The position numbers and the translations under genes are program-made. From the NCBI RefSeq assembly GCF_000296815.2, contig NZ_CAIT01000009.1, forward strand, positions 124,001-188,000: a stretch of 64,000 nt of DNA. The letters run 5' to 3'. The notes under the pieces are model-generated. The model was given only the letters and a program-made list of their open reading frames with translations. It did not search any database and had not been told where the DNA came from. Shown here piece after piece: positions 16,392 to 24,412 of the stretch. The first letter of the stretch is position 1. Every line of letters begins with the position of its first letter. The DNA is from Fibrisoma limi BUZ 3 (GTDB taxonomy: Bacteria > Bacteroidota > Bacteroidia > Cytophagales > Spirosomataceae).

Positions 16392-17261
16392 ATGATTGAC
16401 ATTGACCAGGCCACCCGGCTTATTTACCAGAAATTAGTGCTCTGGAGCCGGTCGGCCATTAGCTATGTTCCCGAAATCATTACGGCTATCCTGGCCGTAA
16501 TTATCTTCAATTTCCTGGCCCGCTACGTCCGTCGCATCGTTATTCGCGGGTTTGCCCGGTTCAGCAACAACATATCCCTTATTCACCTGACGGGCTCACT
16601 GGCGCAGGTCGTCGTCATGGCCATCGGGATCTTTGTAGCACTTGGCATGCTGGGACTTGACAAAACCGTTACGTCGCTGCTGGCCGGTGCGGGGGTATTG
16701 GCCCTGGCCGTTGGTTTTGCCTTCCAGGACCTGACGGCCAATTTCATTTCGGGCACGATGATCGCCCTGGCCCGCCCGATTCAGGTAGGCGACATTGTTG
16801 AAACGAACGGCTTCACGGGCCGCGTAATGGACATTAAGCTGCGGTCTATCCTGCTCGACAACTTTCAGGGCCAGACCGTTGAGATACCCAGCAAGGATGT
16901 GTTCCAGAAATCGATTATCAATTACTCACGAATTGGGCAGCGACGTATTGAACTGAACTTTGCCATCTCTTACATCGACGATTTAAATAAAGCCCAGCAA
17001 CTAGCCAGGCAGGTGGTTCAGGCGCTGCCGTTTGTGCGCCAGGACAAAAAGGTCGAAGTGCATTACAAAGCCTTTACCAATGACAACATTCAGGGATTTA
17101 TCTGGTTCTGGATCGATCAGCCACAAGTCAGTCCGGCGCTGGCGTTGAGTGAAGCGCTCAAGGTATTAAAGACCGTTTTCGACCAGAACGATATTCTGAT
17201 GATGTTCCCGCCCCATACGTTCGATCTGAAGAAGCGCAAACGGGAAGAACTGAAGGTATAA
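16392..17261 (+). CDS. Small-conductance mechanosensitive channel (MscS family)
   Basis: An inner-membrane channel of 289 residues. Three membrane segments are visible at about 22-42, 62-84 and 92-115. The last is the pore helix with the Gly/Ala pattern LLAGAGVLALAVGFAFQDL. The soluble beta domain follows with the family motif ARPIQVGDIVETNGFTGRVMDI and SKDVFQKSIINYS. It matches the minimal MscS size. Channels of this type open under membrane tension and release solutes on osmotic downshock. It is a single gene; a hairpin with TTTTT and AAAAA ends lies in the convergent gap after it. Confidence 0.92.
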   Translation: MIDIDQATRLIYQKLVLWSRSAISYVPEIITAILAVIIFNFLARYVRRIVIRGFARFSNNISLIHLTGSLAQVVVMAIGIFVALGMLGLDKTVTSLLAGAGVLALAVGFAFQDLTANFISGTMIALARPIQVGDIVETNGFTGRVMDIKLRSILLDNFQGQTVEIPSKDVFQKSIINYSRIGQRRIELNFAISYIDDLNKAQQLARQVVQALPFVRQDKKVEVHYKAFTNDNIQGFIWFWIDQPQVSPALALSEALKVLKTVFDQNDILMMFPPHTFDLKKRKREELKV

Positions 17262-17352
17262 GCTTCGTATAACCCGAAGACGTTTTTCGGCTACCCGTTT
17301 CGATGGTGTACAAAAACACTACGTTTGTGGCATCAGGGGAGGATCAATAAGA

Positions 17353-17407
17353 TTTTTAGTGATCGTGGAGCCCAGTACCTATGTCCGGCATTCATGATCA
17401 CTCAAAA
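17353..17407. terminator. Bidirectional terminator candidate
   Basis: AGTGATC (17358-17364) pairs with GATCACT (17396-17402). The left arm is preceded by TTTTT and the right arm followed by cAAAAA, so a run of U would follow the stem on the minus-strand transcript and the A/T tails also pair. It lies in the gap between the converging MscS and thioredoxin-fold genes. Confidence 0.55.
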
Positions 17408-17409
17408 AC

Positions 17410-18165
17410 TTAAGGCATATTAACAGTGGCCAGCACCGCTTTTAACTGCTCGTAATCAGCTCCATCAACGTAAGCGGCAACCTTGCCTGCTTTGTCAATA
17501 ACAATAAAAGAAGGGCTGCTCAATACCTGAAACTTTCTGTTGAAGCCGTAGGCATCCGGAATAGGCATAAACGGAAACGTGCGGGTGGTTGAAAAGTCAC
17601 GAACCTCATCGGGCGAGTCGCTTAATACGCCTAACGATAGGAGTGGCACGGAGTTCTGGTAGAGTTTCAGTACGTCGTTTAACTGCTGGATTTGTTTTTC
17701 CCCGAAAAATGGGCGTTTCAATGAAACCCAAAAGCTCAATACAACCACATTGCCTTTCAACTCAGTTGATCGATACGTTTTTCCATTGACATCTTTCATG
17801 ATAAACAGCGGCATATCGTCACCGGGTCTGGGTCGTTGCGTGGTGTCAACATCCCGAAATTGATGCGTCGCTCGTTCCTCAGCCGTGGTTGGCCGGATCA
17901 GGTAAGCGCTGGCTTTGCCGTATTCGTCAAATACCGGTTCCAGGTGCTGCCCGTCAGGATCGGCCTGTACTCGCCGTTGGTAGTCATTGAAAGAGACTCG
18001 TTTTTGGGTAGCCTTATCAATGATGACCGTATTGTCGTCAATGCGCCTTGTCGTTTGTATACCGCTGCGTTGAACAACAACCTGGGCTGTAGCAGTCAAC
18101 CCACTAAGCGCAGTAAATAAGGTTGTAGCCGCTATTGGTACGAGTTTACGTTGAAGAAAGAACAT
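17410..18165 (-). CDS. Exported thioredoxin-fold protein lacking the CXXC motif
   Basis: A 251-residue protein with a signal peptide (about 1-28, ending TATAQ) and a TlpA/AhpC-like thioredoxin fold over about 112-250. Where TlpA proteins have FWATWCGPC, this reads FWVSLKRPF (about 145-153), so both cysteines are absent. The cis-Pro region is kept (LSSPSFIVIDKAGKVAAYVDG). It therefore cannot do dithiol exchange and may be a binding protein or a degenerate paralog. The middle part (about 30-110) is not recognised. A single gene between MscS and the enolase-superfamily gene. Confidence 0.82.
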   Translation of the reverse strand: MFFLQRKLVPIAATTLFTALSGLTATAQVVVQRSGIQTTRRIDDNTVIIDKATQKRVSFNDYQRRVQADPDGQHLEPVFDEYGKASAYLIRPTTAEERATHQFRDVDTTQRPRPGDDMPLFIMKDVNGKTYRSTELKGNVVVLSFWVSLKRPFFGEKQIQQLNDVLKLYQNSVPLLSLGVLSDSPDEVRDFSTTRTFPFMPIPDAYGFNRKFQVLSSPSFIVIDKAGKVAAYVDGADYEQLKAVLATVNMP

Positions 18166-18242
18166 ATCGTCTGGTTTTGCTTCCTAACTATAAGCTCGTA
18201 CCAATATAGCCTCATTACGTCATTTTTACTTTTTTTCTTTCG

Positions 18243-19646
18243 TTACGGCCGGATCACTGTCCCGTCCTTCTTCCGGGTAGCCCCCCAGCTATAATCGAAC
18301 GTCGGGCCGTCGGGGAACGGAAACTTAGCCGCAACCTTCTCGTTAATGTCGACGCCGTGGCCGGGCTTTTCCTGGGCATACATGTAGCCGTCTTTCACCG
18401 TCGGGCAACCCGGAAACACCTCCTGCGTGTTTTCCGGAAATACGTAGCCTTCGTGAATGCCAAAATTATAGCTGGTCAGTTCGAGCGCGAGCTGCGACGC
18501 GTGCGCAACGGGCGATGCATCGCCGGGACCATGCCAGGCGGTTTTCACGCCGAAAAACTCACACATCGCCTGCACCTTCCGGGCCGGGCTCAGGCCACCA
18601 ATCTGCGAGATATGAATCCGGATAAAGTCAATCAGCCGGTCTTTGATCAGCGGTACGTACTCGTGCTGCGTGTTGAATAACTCGCCCATAGCCAGTGGCA
18701 CGGTCGTCTGCTGACGCAGGAGTTTGAAATGATCGTTGTCTTCGGGCGGAAACGGATCTTCAATAAAAAACGGACGGTAGGGTTCCACCGCCTTGCACAC
18801 CTGCACGGCCTGACTCAGACTCACCCGTTCATGAATGTCGTGGAGCAGTTCAACCTCATCGCCCAGTTTTACGCGCAGGTGTTCGAACAGCTTAGGAACG
18901 CTTTTGACGTAGGCATTGGGGTCGAAAATTAGTTTGGGATTAGTCGGGCCGGGCACCGTAACGGCGGGCGTTGCCAGTCCGGCCTGCGTTCCCGACGTAC
19001 CCACTGAACTAGCCGGTGTTCCGGTAGGGCCTTTCGCACCATAGACAGCGTTGCCTTTCAAACCCATTTGAACCCGAACGTGCCGGTAGCCCCGCTCCAT
19101 GGCCGACCGTGCCGAGTCCTCAACCTCCTCCGGGCTACTGCCCTGGGCGTGGAAATACAAGTCCGCCCCGGCGCGGCATTTACCACCCAAGAGCTGATAG
19201 AGCGGCATATTGGCCCGCTTGGCTTTGATGTCCCACAACGCCATGTCGACCCCACTCATGGCATTGAACAGAACCGGGCCGTTGCGCCAGTACGAACTTA
19301 CGTACGACGACTGCCAGATGTCCTCGATCTCGTCGGCATTACGGCCTATCAAAAACGGCTTGAGGTATTTCTCGATGGCTGTGTGCACGACGTAGGCGCG
19401 CTGCGTGAACGTAGCGCAGCCTAAGCCATAAAGTCCCGGTTCGCTGGTTTCAATCTTGACAACAACAAGCCGAATACCGTTCGGGCTGGTCAGGATCGTT
19501 TTTACGTCGGTGATGGTCAGCGGTGGCAGGCCGTTCAGCGACCTCGGTTTAGGTTGCTGGGCTAAAGCTTCCTGCACGGGGGCCAGACCGGTCGCGCTCA
19601 GTGCGGCACCGGTAGTCAATTGCTGGAGAAGGGTTCGGCGGTTCAT
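18243..19646 (-). CDS. Tat-exported mandelate racemase/mannonate dehydratase-like enzyme
   Basis: An enolase-superfamily protein of 467 residues. The N-terminus MNRRTLLQQLTTGAALSATG is a twin-arginine signal, so the folded enzyme is probably exported to the periplasm. The N-terminal capping domain (ITDVKTILTSPNG, GLGCATFTQR) and barrel follow, with acid ligands for Mg in LLHDIHERVS, FFIEDPFPPED and MGELFNTQHEY. The last part (SYNFGIHEGYVFPENTQEVFPG) resembles the ManD/RspA group, whose members dehydrate D-mannonate or D-gluconate. A low-complexity Gly/Thr/Pro insertion at about 205-235 is unusual. The substrate is not determined by sequence. Confidence 0.87.
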   Translation of the reverse strand: MNRRTLLQQLTTGAALSATGLAPVQEALAQQPKPRSLNGLPPLTITDVKTILTSPNGIRLVVVKIETSEPGLYGLGCATFTQRAYVVHTAIEKYLKPFLIGRNADEIEDIWQSSYVSSYWRNGPVLFNAMSGVDMALWDIKAKRANMPLYQLLGGKCRAGADLYFHAQGSSPEEVEDSARSAMERGYRHVRVQMGLKGNAVYGAKGPTGTPASSVGTSGTQAGLATPAVTVPGPTNPKLIFDPNAYVKSVPKLFEHLRVKLGDEVELLHDIHERVSLSQAVQVCKAVEPYRPFFIEDPFPPEDNDHFKLLRQQTTVPLAMGELFNTQHEYVPLIKDRLIDFIRIHISQIGGLSPARKVQAMCEFFGVKTAWHGPGDASPVAHASQLALELTSYNFGIHEGYVFPENTQEVFPGCPTVKDGYMYAQEKPGHGVDINEKVAAKFPFPDGPTFDYSWGATRKKDGTVIRP

Positions 19647-19735
19647 GGTGGAAATGATTTAGTGTAGAAAGGCAAACCAAACATTCGCCTACTAACTTGG
19701 GTTAGGGTTCAACTCCTACCGATACTATATCAAGT

Positions 19736-20587
19736 ATGTTTAAACGAACTTGTGCACTAAGCTTACCCTTTTTCCTGTCAACCTCCTTAGCAGTTAGTCA
19801 GGATTTTCGGCACGAAACCCGCGCCCGTCAGGCGTTCTGGTCGGAAGTAAACCTGCTGTATAAAACCAAAGGCCGTTGGTCGTTTCAGCTTGATCATCAA
19901 TACCGGCGTCAGGCCGAAGACAATAACGGCCGCGACTGGAACGCATTCCGGTACCCGCTACTTCAGGTGTTCCGGCCGTGGGTAAACTATCAGGTATCCA
20001 GATCAGTGCGAACGTCGTTGTCGCCCATTGGCTTGTGGTGGAACTGGGGACGAACCAGTAAATACCAGCCACTGACGTTTTTTCAGGAAGTTCGTATAAT
20101 TCCTCAGTTACAGATTACGAAGCCATTCGGCGATGGCGAGTTTATTCAGCGATACCGAACTGAACTCCGCTGGCCTTCTCAAACCGATACGCTGGCTACG
20201 ACGTATATTTTCTTGTCCGACGGCGAATCACAGCAGGTTCTGGCCGACCGCTTCAACGTCCGGCTGCGGGCTATGGCCCGCTGGCTGAATCCGGTGTTCA
20301 AACGTTCGGCCACCGACAAACGCTGGTACACCCATGTCAGTGTTGAGCCCATGGTTGTTATTTCGCGCTCCGTCGCCCGCTTCGATCAAAACCGGACGTA
20401 CCTGGCAATGGGTCGTCGACTGAAGGACCATATCCGCCTTGAAGTAGGCTATCTCAATCAACTGGCTTTACAAACTAACCCTGCCGAACGGCTCAAAACA
20501 CTTCGGTTCAATAATGCCCTGCACGTATACCTATATCTCGAAAATTTCCGGCGCTCAAAGAGTCAGCCCGACTCAGGCCCCGAATAA
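19736..20587 (+). CDS. DUF2490 family outer-membrane-like protein
   Basis: A 283-residue protein with a signal peptide (about 1-21). The mature part is dominated by alternating aromatic and polar residues (WSEVNLLYKTKGRWSFQLDHQYRRQ, cut; later YRTELRW, RFNVRLRAMARWLNP, RLEVGYLNQLAL). This is the pattern of an outer-membrane beta-barrel and matches DUF2490 as I recall it. Function unknown. It is divergent from the enolase-superfamily gene; the 89-base gap holds CTAAC-ttgg-GTTAG at 19692-19705, a possible small operator. Confidence 0.8.
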   Translation: MFKRTCALSLPFFLSTSLAVSQDFRHETRARQAFWSEVNLLYKTKGRWSFQLDHQYRRQAEDNNGRDWNAFRYPLLQVFRPWVNYQVSRSVRTSLSPIGLWWNWGRTSKYQPLTFFQEVRIIPQLQITKPFGDGEFIQRYRTELRWPSQTDTLATTYIFLSDGESQQVLADRFNVRLRAMARWLNPVFKRSATDKRWYTHVSVEPMVVISRSVARFDQNRTYLAMGRRLKDHIRLEVGYLNQLALQTNPAERLKTLRFNNALHVYLYLENFRRSKSQPDSGPE

Positions 20588-20696
20588 AATATAGGCTCTC
20601 TGCTACAACGTATCAATCATATATGTATATTAAACACAATTTATTACAATTTAAAATCACAAAAATAACATAAGCTAAGTATAAATCACTACCGTT

Positions 20697-21296
20697 ATGA
20701 AATCAGGCATACTCATTGGCACCCTCCTTTTGCTGGTGTCTGTTCAGGTCAAAGCTCAGCACAAAAACCCCCATCCCCAGACGATTTACATACCGCAAAC
20801 GGTATATCAGGGACCTGTCATTGATTATAAATACCACGACGGCGTCATGAGGCTACGCGATGGAACGGAGTTGAAAGGCCGCTTCAAGTACAATGGTCGT
20901 AAAACGTTTATCTATCGGGCAGGCGCACAGACCGCCCGTCAAAAATTCGGTTTTTCGAGCATCAGACGATTGGCACTAGCTGGCTCGGATACGCTGGTTA
21001 CGGCCCGTACCGACTCTACTGTATTCGTTCGGATGGGTACTCGTCTGTATCGGGAACTTGCCAGTGGCCCAACCATGGTGATGGACCAGACTTATACCGT
21101 TGATGAGGACCGCGGAAAAATTGGCAGTAAAATTTATGTACTGGACGATGCCGGCAAGTTTCACCGGTTCAATTCGTTGGAGAAGCTGAACCGATGGTTC
21201 TATACATACCGGGAGCAAGTTGGACAAAAAGCGACCGACGTATTCCTCAACAAAACCGAAATTGCCAAGGCAATAGCTCAGTTGAACCGGCAGTAA
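20697..21296 (+). CDS. Secreted hypothetical protein
   Basis: A 199-residue protein with a clear signal peptide (MKSGILIGTLLLLVSVQVKAQ). I do not recognise a family. The mature protein has a short repeated strand pattern (DGVMRLRDGTELKGRFKYNG) similar to the small beta-sheet units seen in secreted Bacteroidota proteins, and a C-terminal helix-rich part ending with KTEIAKAIAQLNRQ. A notably AT-rich leader of 109 bases precedes it, unlike the rest of the window. The gene ends in a shared terminator with the TPR gene. Confidence 0.7.
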   Translation: MKSGILIGTLLLLVSVQVKAQHKNPHPQTIYIPQTVYQGPVIDYKYHDGVMRLRDGTELKGRFKYNGRKTFIYRAGAQTARQKFGFSSIRRLALAGSDTLVTARTDSTVFVRMGTRLYRELASGPTMVMDQTYTVDEDRGKIGSKIYVLDDAGKFHRFNSLEKLNRWFYTYREQVGQKATDVFLNKTEIAKAIAQLNRQ

Positions 21297-21305
21297 GGGC
21301 ACAAA

Positions 21306-21335
21306 AAAGCCGCTCCCAATCCTGGCAGCGGCTTT
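21306..21335. terminator. Bidirectional intrinsic terminator
   Basis: AAAGCCGCT (21306-21314) pairs with AGCGGCTTT (21327-21335) around a 12-base loop. A-rich sequence precedes it (acaaaaaa), so the minus-strand transcript would end in a U-run. It serves the convergent pair formed by the secreted hypothetical gene and the TPR gene. Confidence 0.8.
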
Positions 21336-21362
21336 CCTACATTAAGTGGTATATTATTTGGA

Positions 21363-22766
21363 TTAGGTTTTGCGGTATTGCTGAATAATTCGATAAAGCG
21401 CTTTCTGCTTTTCCAGCTCAGGGAAAAACTCAAACAACTGGACATGAGCGTCGTAGTTGAGCGACAAAGCGGCTTCCAAATGTAGCAAAGCTTCTCGATA
21501 ATACCCAGCGTGAATTAAATAAACTGCTGAACGGTAATACAGATCCGGTTCTTTCGGCATTTCGTCGATGCCAAGCTGAATGATCTCATTGGCTTTCATG
21601 AAATCACCCTGATCAAAAGGCACCAGCGACCACGTCAGGTACACATCCGGATTGGTCGTGTCCACTTCGGCGGCTTTCTGAAACGCTTCCACACTCGACA
21701 GTACGTTGCCGATCTTGTATTCGGTTTCGGCCAGTGCCAACAGATACTCGCCATTCTGGTCGTTCAGCTTGATGGCTTTTTGCAGAAACGGCAGGGCTTC
21801 ATACCATTTTCCAGACTCACTCAGACAGACCCCGATACCAAACCAGGCTTCGTCCCACATGGAATCCAGTTTGATGGCCTCGCGGTATTCTTTCACCGCT
21901 TCAGGCAGCCGATCCTGCTTCTCCAGACTGGCCCCGAGGTGGCAATACGTATCAGCGGTTGCCTCTTCGTATTTCAGCGTTTCGCGGTAGCAGGTTTCAG
22001 CTTTCTCGAACAGCCCCAGGTTCATATACGTGTTGCCGAGGTTGAAATGCGCCGAGGCAAAGTCTTCTTTTATCAGCGTCGCGTACTCATACGCTTCGGC
22101 GGCTTCGGCATACCGGGCCAGCTTACTGTAGGCAATCCCGATGTTGTACCAGGCATTGTACGAATAGGGGTCCTGATCGATCAGTTGCTCGTAATAAGAC
22201 AGACTATTCTCCAGTTCGCCCGTTACGTCGAGGCAGAACGCGAGTTCGTACAGCGCATTCTCATTATTAATGTTCAGCGCAATAGCCTGTTTGTACTGTG
22301 CGATGGCCTCATCGTACTTGCCCCAGTTCTGATAGCTCTGCCCCAATTGAAACAGAATATCATCCTTGTCCTCAGCTCTATCCAGAAGTTCTTCCAGCAC
22401 CTGAACGGACTCTTCGTAGCGACCGGCCATGCCCAGCACTGAGCCCTGCATATAGGGTACGTCGAGATCACCCGGATTAAACAAACCGGCCCGTTCCAGC
22501 AACTCCAGCGATTCGTCGAATTTCTGGAAATTGGCCAGAATCTGGGCCTTGTCGAGCATCAGCTCCAATGCGTAAGGGAAGTTTTCCAGACCGGCCTCGG
22601 CGGCCTTGAGGGCTTTGTCCAGATCGCCCTGGCTGAGGTAGTGTTCGACCATCTGTTCATACACATCCAGGTCGAAAAACTGACTTTCTTGCTTGTCCAG
22701 CATCTGTTCAAAACGCCGGATCGACTCTTTTATATCACCTTCTCGTTCCTCAAACTCTTGCTCCAT
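21363..22766 (-). CDS. Tetratricopeptide-repeat protein
   Basis: A 467-residue protein made almost entirely of TPR units of about 34 residues. Examples are YEQMVEHYLSQGDLDKALKAAE, DDILFQLGQSYQNWGKYDEAI and FASAHFNLGNTYMNLGLFEKAE (each a segment of one repeat). There is no signal peptide, so it is probably cytoplasmic. It is a scaffold for protein interactions with no catalytic domain; the partner is unknown. Roughly twelve units are present. The N-terminus is strongly acidic. A -7-like box TATATTTC on the minus strand (22848-22841, one mismatch) would give a leader of about 70 bases. Confidence 0.9.
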   Translation of the reverse strand: MEQEFEEREGDIKESIRRFEQMLDKQESQFFDLDVYEQMVEHYLSQGDLDKALKAAEAGLENFPYALELMLDKAQILANFQKFDESLELLERAGLFNPGDLDVPYMQGSVLGMAGRYEESVQVLEELLDRAEDKDDILFQLGQSYQNWGKYDEAIAQYKQAIALNINNENALYELAFCLDVTGELENSLSYYEQLIDQDPYSYNAWYNIGIAYSKLARYAEAAEAYEYATLIKEDFASAHFNLGNTYMNLGLFEKAETCYRETLKYEEATADTYCHLGASLEKQDRLPEAVKEYREAIKLDSMWDEAWFGIGVCLSESGKWYEALPFLQKAIKLNDQNGEYLLALAETEYKIGNVLSSVEAFQKAAEVDTTNPDVYLTWSLVPFDQGDFMKANEIIQLGIDEMPKEPDLYYRSAVYLIHAGYYREALLHLEAALSLNYDAHVQLFEFFPELEKQKALYRIIQQYRKT

Positions 22767-22887
22767 GTCGTTACCTCAGCGGGTTAAGTGGGGGTCGGAT
22801 AGGGGCCGCAGCCATCGGCGCGGTTTATCCTTTGGCAGTAGAAATATAAACGGAAAAAGATAATTCCGCAACCCCCGGCCCGAAATT

Positions 22888-23928
22888 TTACGAACGGTTA
22901 ACGGGGGTTCCGAACGCGTCTGCCACGCGCCGGAGGGTTTCACTTAACGGGCGGTATTGTAAACCAATCACTTGCTCAATCCGGCGTCCGTCATACTGAT
23001 AACGCGAACTGGCCGACCGGGCCGTTTCGCGGGTAATCAGGGGTGCCTTGCCCGTTGCCCACGATCGAACGGCCTCCAATGGCCACAAAACGCGGGTTAA
23101 GGCAGGTGGTACCCGAACGCTCGGCGGGCGCTTACCCAACACCGTTGCCAGCTTATGTAACAAGTCTTTGTACGGAATGGTGCCCGCGTTCAGAATGTAC
23201 CGACGGGCCGCGTCGGGCTCGGCTGAGTGGTCATGTTCCATTAGCCGGTATAAAGCCTCCACAACGTCCAGAACGTCAACGTAGTTGATTAACCCTTCTG
23301 GATAAAAGCGCTTTTCGTCATACGCATATTTGATAAGTTGCAGACTGCTCCGCGTCCAGTCACCAACGCCCAGCACCACCGATGGATTCACCATCACCGC
23401 ATTCAGCCCCTCAGCAACACCCCGCCAGACCTCCAGTTCAGCGCGGTATTTTGTTTTGGCATACTGTGAGTTGTTCGGAGAATCTTCCCACTTCTGCTTT
23501 TCAGTAATAATGATTGGACTAGTTGACTTAGGCCCTTTTGCCGACGGTCGGCCTAATGCCGCTACGGAACTGACGTAGCCGAGTTTTCGGACACCCGCCT
23601 TTAGGCACACATTCACGACATTGGCGGTGCCTTCAACGTTTATCTTTTCCATCTGGACACGGTCTTTTGGCGTGAATGACACGACGGCAGCCGCATGGAC
23701 TACGTCCATTTCTGATCTAATGGCCGCTTCGAGCGATGGTATATCCAGAATGTCGCCCTCGTGCCAGGTAATCTGATCCGCTACATCGGCCAGCATGCCA
23801 TAACCACGCTCGGGCCGGTGAAGCGCTTCCACCCGATGACCAGCTGTGAGATAGCGCCGGGCAATGTGAGAACCAATAAAACCGGTCGCACCGGTAATGA
23901 ACACAGTCTTAGGTAGTGATGAAGTCAT
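22888..23928 (-). CDS. NAD(P)-dependent epimerase/dehydratase (extended SDR)
   Basis: A 346-residue extended SDR of the dihydroflavonol-reductase-like group. Motifs: FITGATGFIGSHIARRYL at the N-terminus, HAAAVVSF, a YAKTKYRAE active site (YxxxK), and MVNPSVVLGVGDW. Such bacterial proteins act on unknown small molecules or sugars. The start at 23928 lies inside the end of the upstream small gene (20-base overlap), and there is no later Met before the Rossmann motif. Translation is therefore probably coupled to the ATPase/TOPRIM-like pair, although base composition here matches the rest of the chromosome and not that pair. Confidence 0.88.
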   Translation of the reverse strand: MTSSLPKTVFITGATGFIGSHIARRYLTAGHRVEALHRPERGYGMLADVADQITWHEGDILDIPSLEAAIRSEMDVVHAAAVVSFTPKDRVQMEKINVEGTANVVNVCLKAGVRKLGYVSSVAALGRPSAKGPKSTSPIIITEKQKWEDSPNNSQYAKTKYRAELEVWRGVAEGLNAVMVNPSVVLGVGDWTRSSLQLIKYAYDEKRFYPEGLINYVDVLDVVEALYRLMEHDHSAEPDAARRYILNAGTIPYKDLLHKLATVLGKRPPSVRVPPALTRVLWPLEAVRSWATGKAPLITRETARSASSRYQYDGRRIEQVIGLQYRPLSETLRRVADAFGTPVNRS

Positions 23929-24412
23929 TCAGGATGCGTTCGAGGGTGAGGAAGCCGGGTGCCTGACGAGCGTGGAGATCGGCGAGGAGCTGGAGGTAGT
24001 TGTTATTGCTCCCGATTGATGACGTTTTTAAGGCTTTTCCAAAAGTCTTGATATCACTGCTGAATCCATAATCAGATACATGCAGCCCTATCTGCCTTGC
24101 ATTCCATAATAAAAAAGACTCAATAGCTTTATCAACAACGATCAGGTATTGCTGTGTCTGCCCCTTACGCTTGATAACAATTTTGTTCTCTTCCAATACG
24201 GTGGCAAATGATTGCAAATACGGTGGAACGCGTTTGTCATTGTCAACAAACCCGATTCGCATACCTGAATGTTCACGTCCAGCTTCCTCCTGCATTTCCT
24301 TGGCAACATTAGGTATACCGAATATATGAACGACAAGCTGTCGATTTTGAACAAACTGCATAACCAAGGCCGTATCTGCGTAACACTCAGGCAGGATTTG
24401 CAGATCGGGCAT
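23909..24412 (-). CDS. Small protein, putative TOPRIM-like partner of the AAA ATPase
   Basis: A 167-residue protein from ATG 24412 (MPDLQILPECYADTALVMQ); an ATG at 24472 would overlap the ATPase gene by 86 bases and is less likely. I do not recognise a named family. The pattern of an early Glu (E9 in LPECYADTALV) followed by VDND (D57/D59 in RIGFVDNDKRVP) and a helix VVDKAIESFLLWNA recalls the TOPRIM metal site of OLD-type nucleases. It begins within the last 26 bases of the ATPase gene, as expected for a two-subunit system. Weak motif match; the role is inferred from context. Confidence 0.6.
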   Translation of the reverse strand: MPDLQILPECYADTALVMQFVQNRQLVVHIFGIPNVAKEMQEEAGREHSGMRIGFVDNDKRVPPYLQSFATVLEENKIVIKRKGQTQQYLIVVDKAIESFLLWNARQIGLHVSDYGFSSDIKTFGKALKTSSIGSNNNYLQLLADLHARQAPGFLTLERILNDFITT

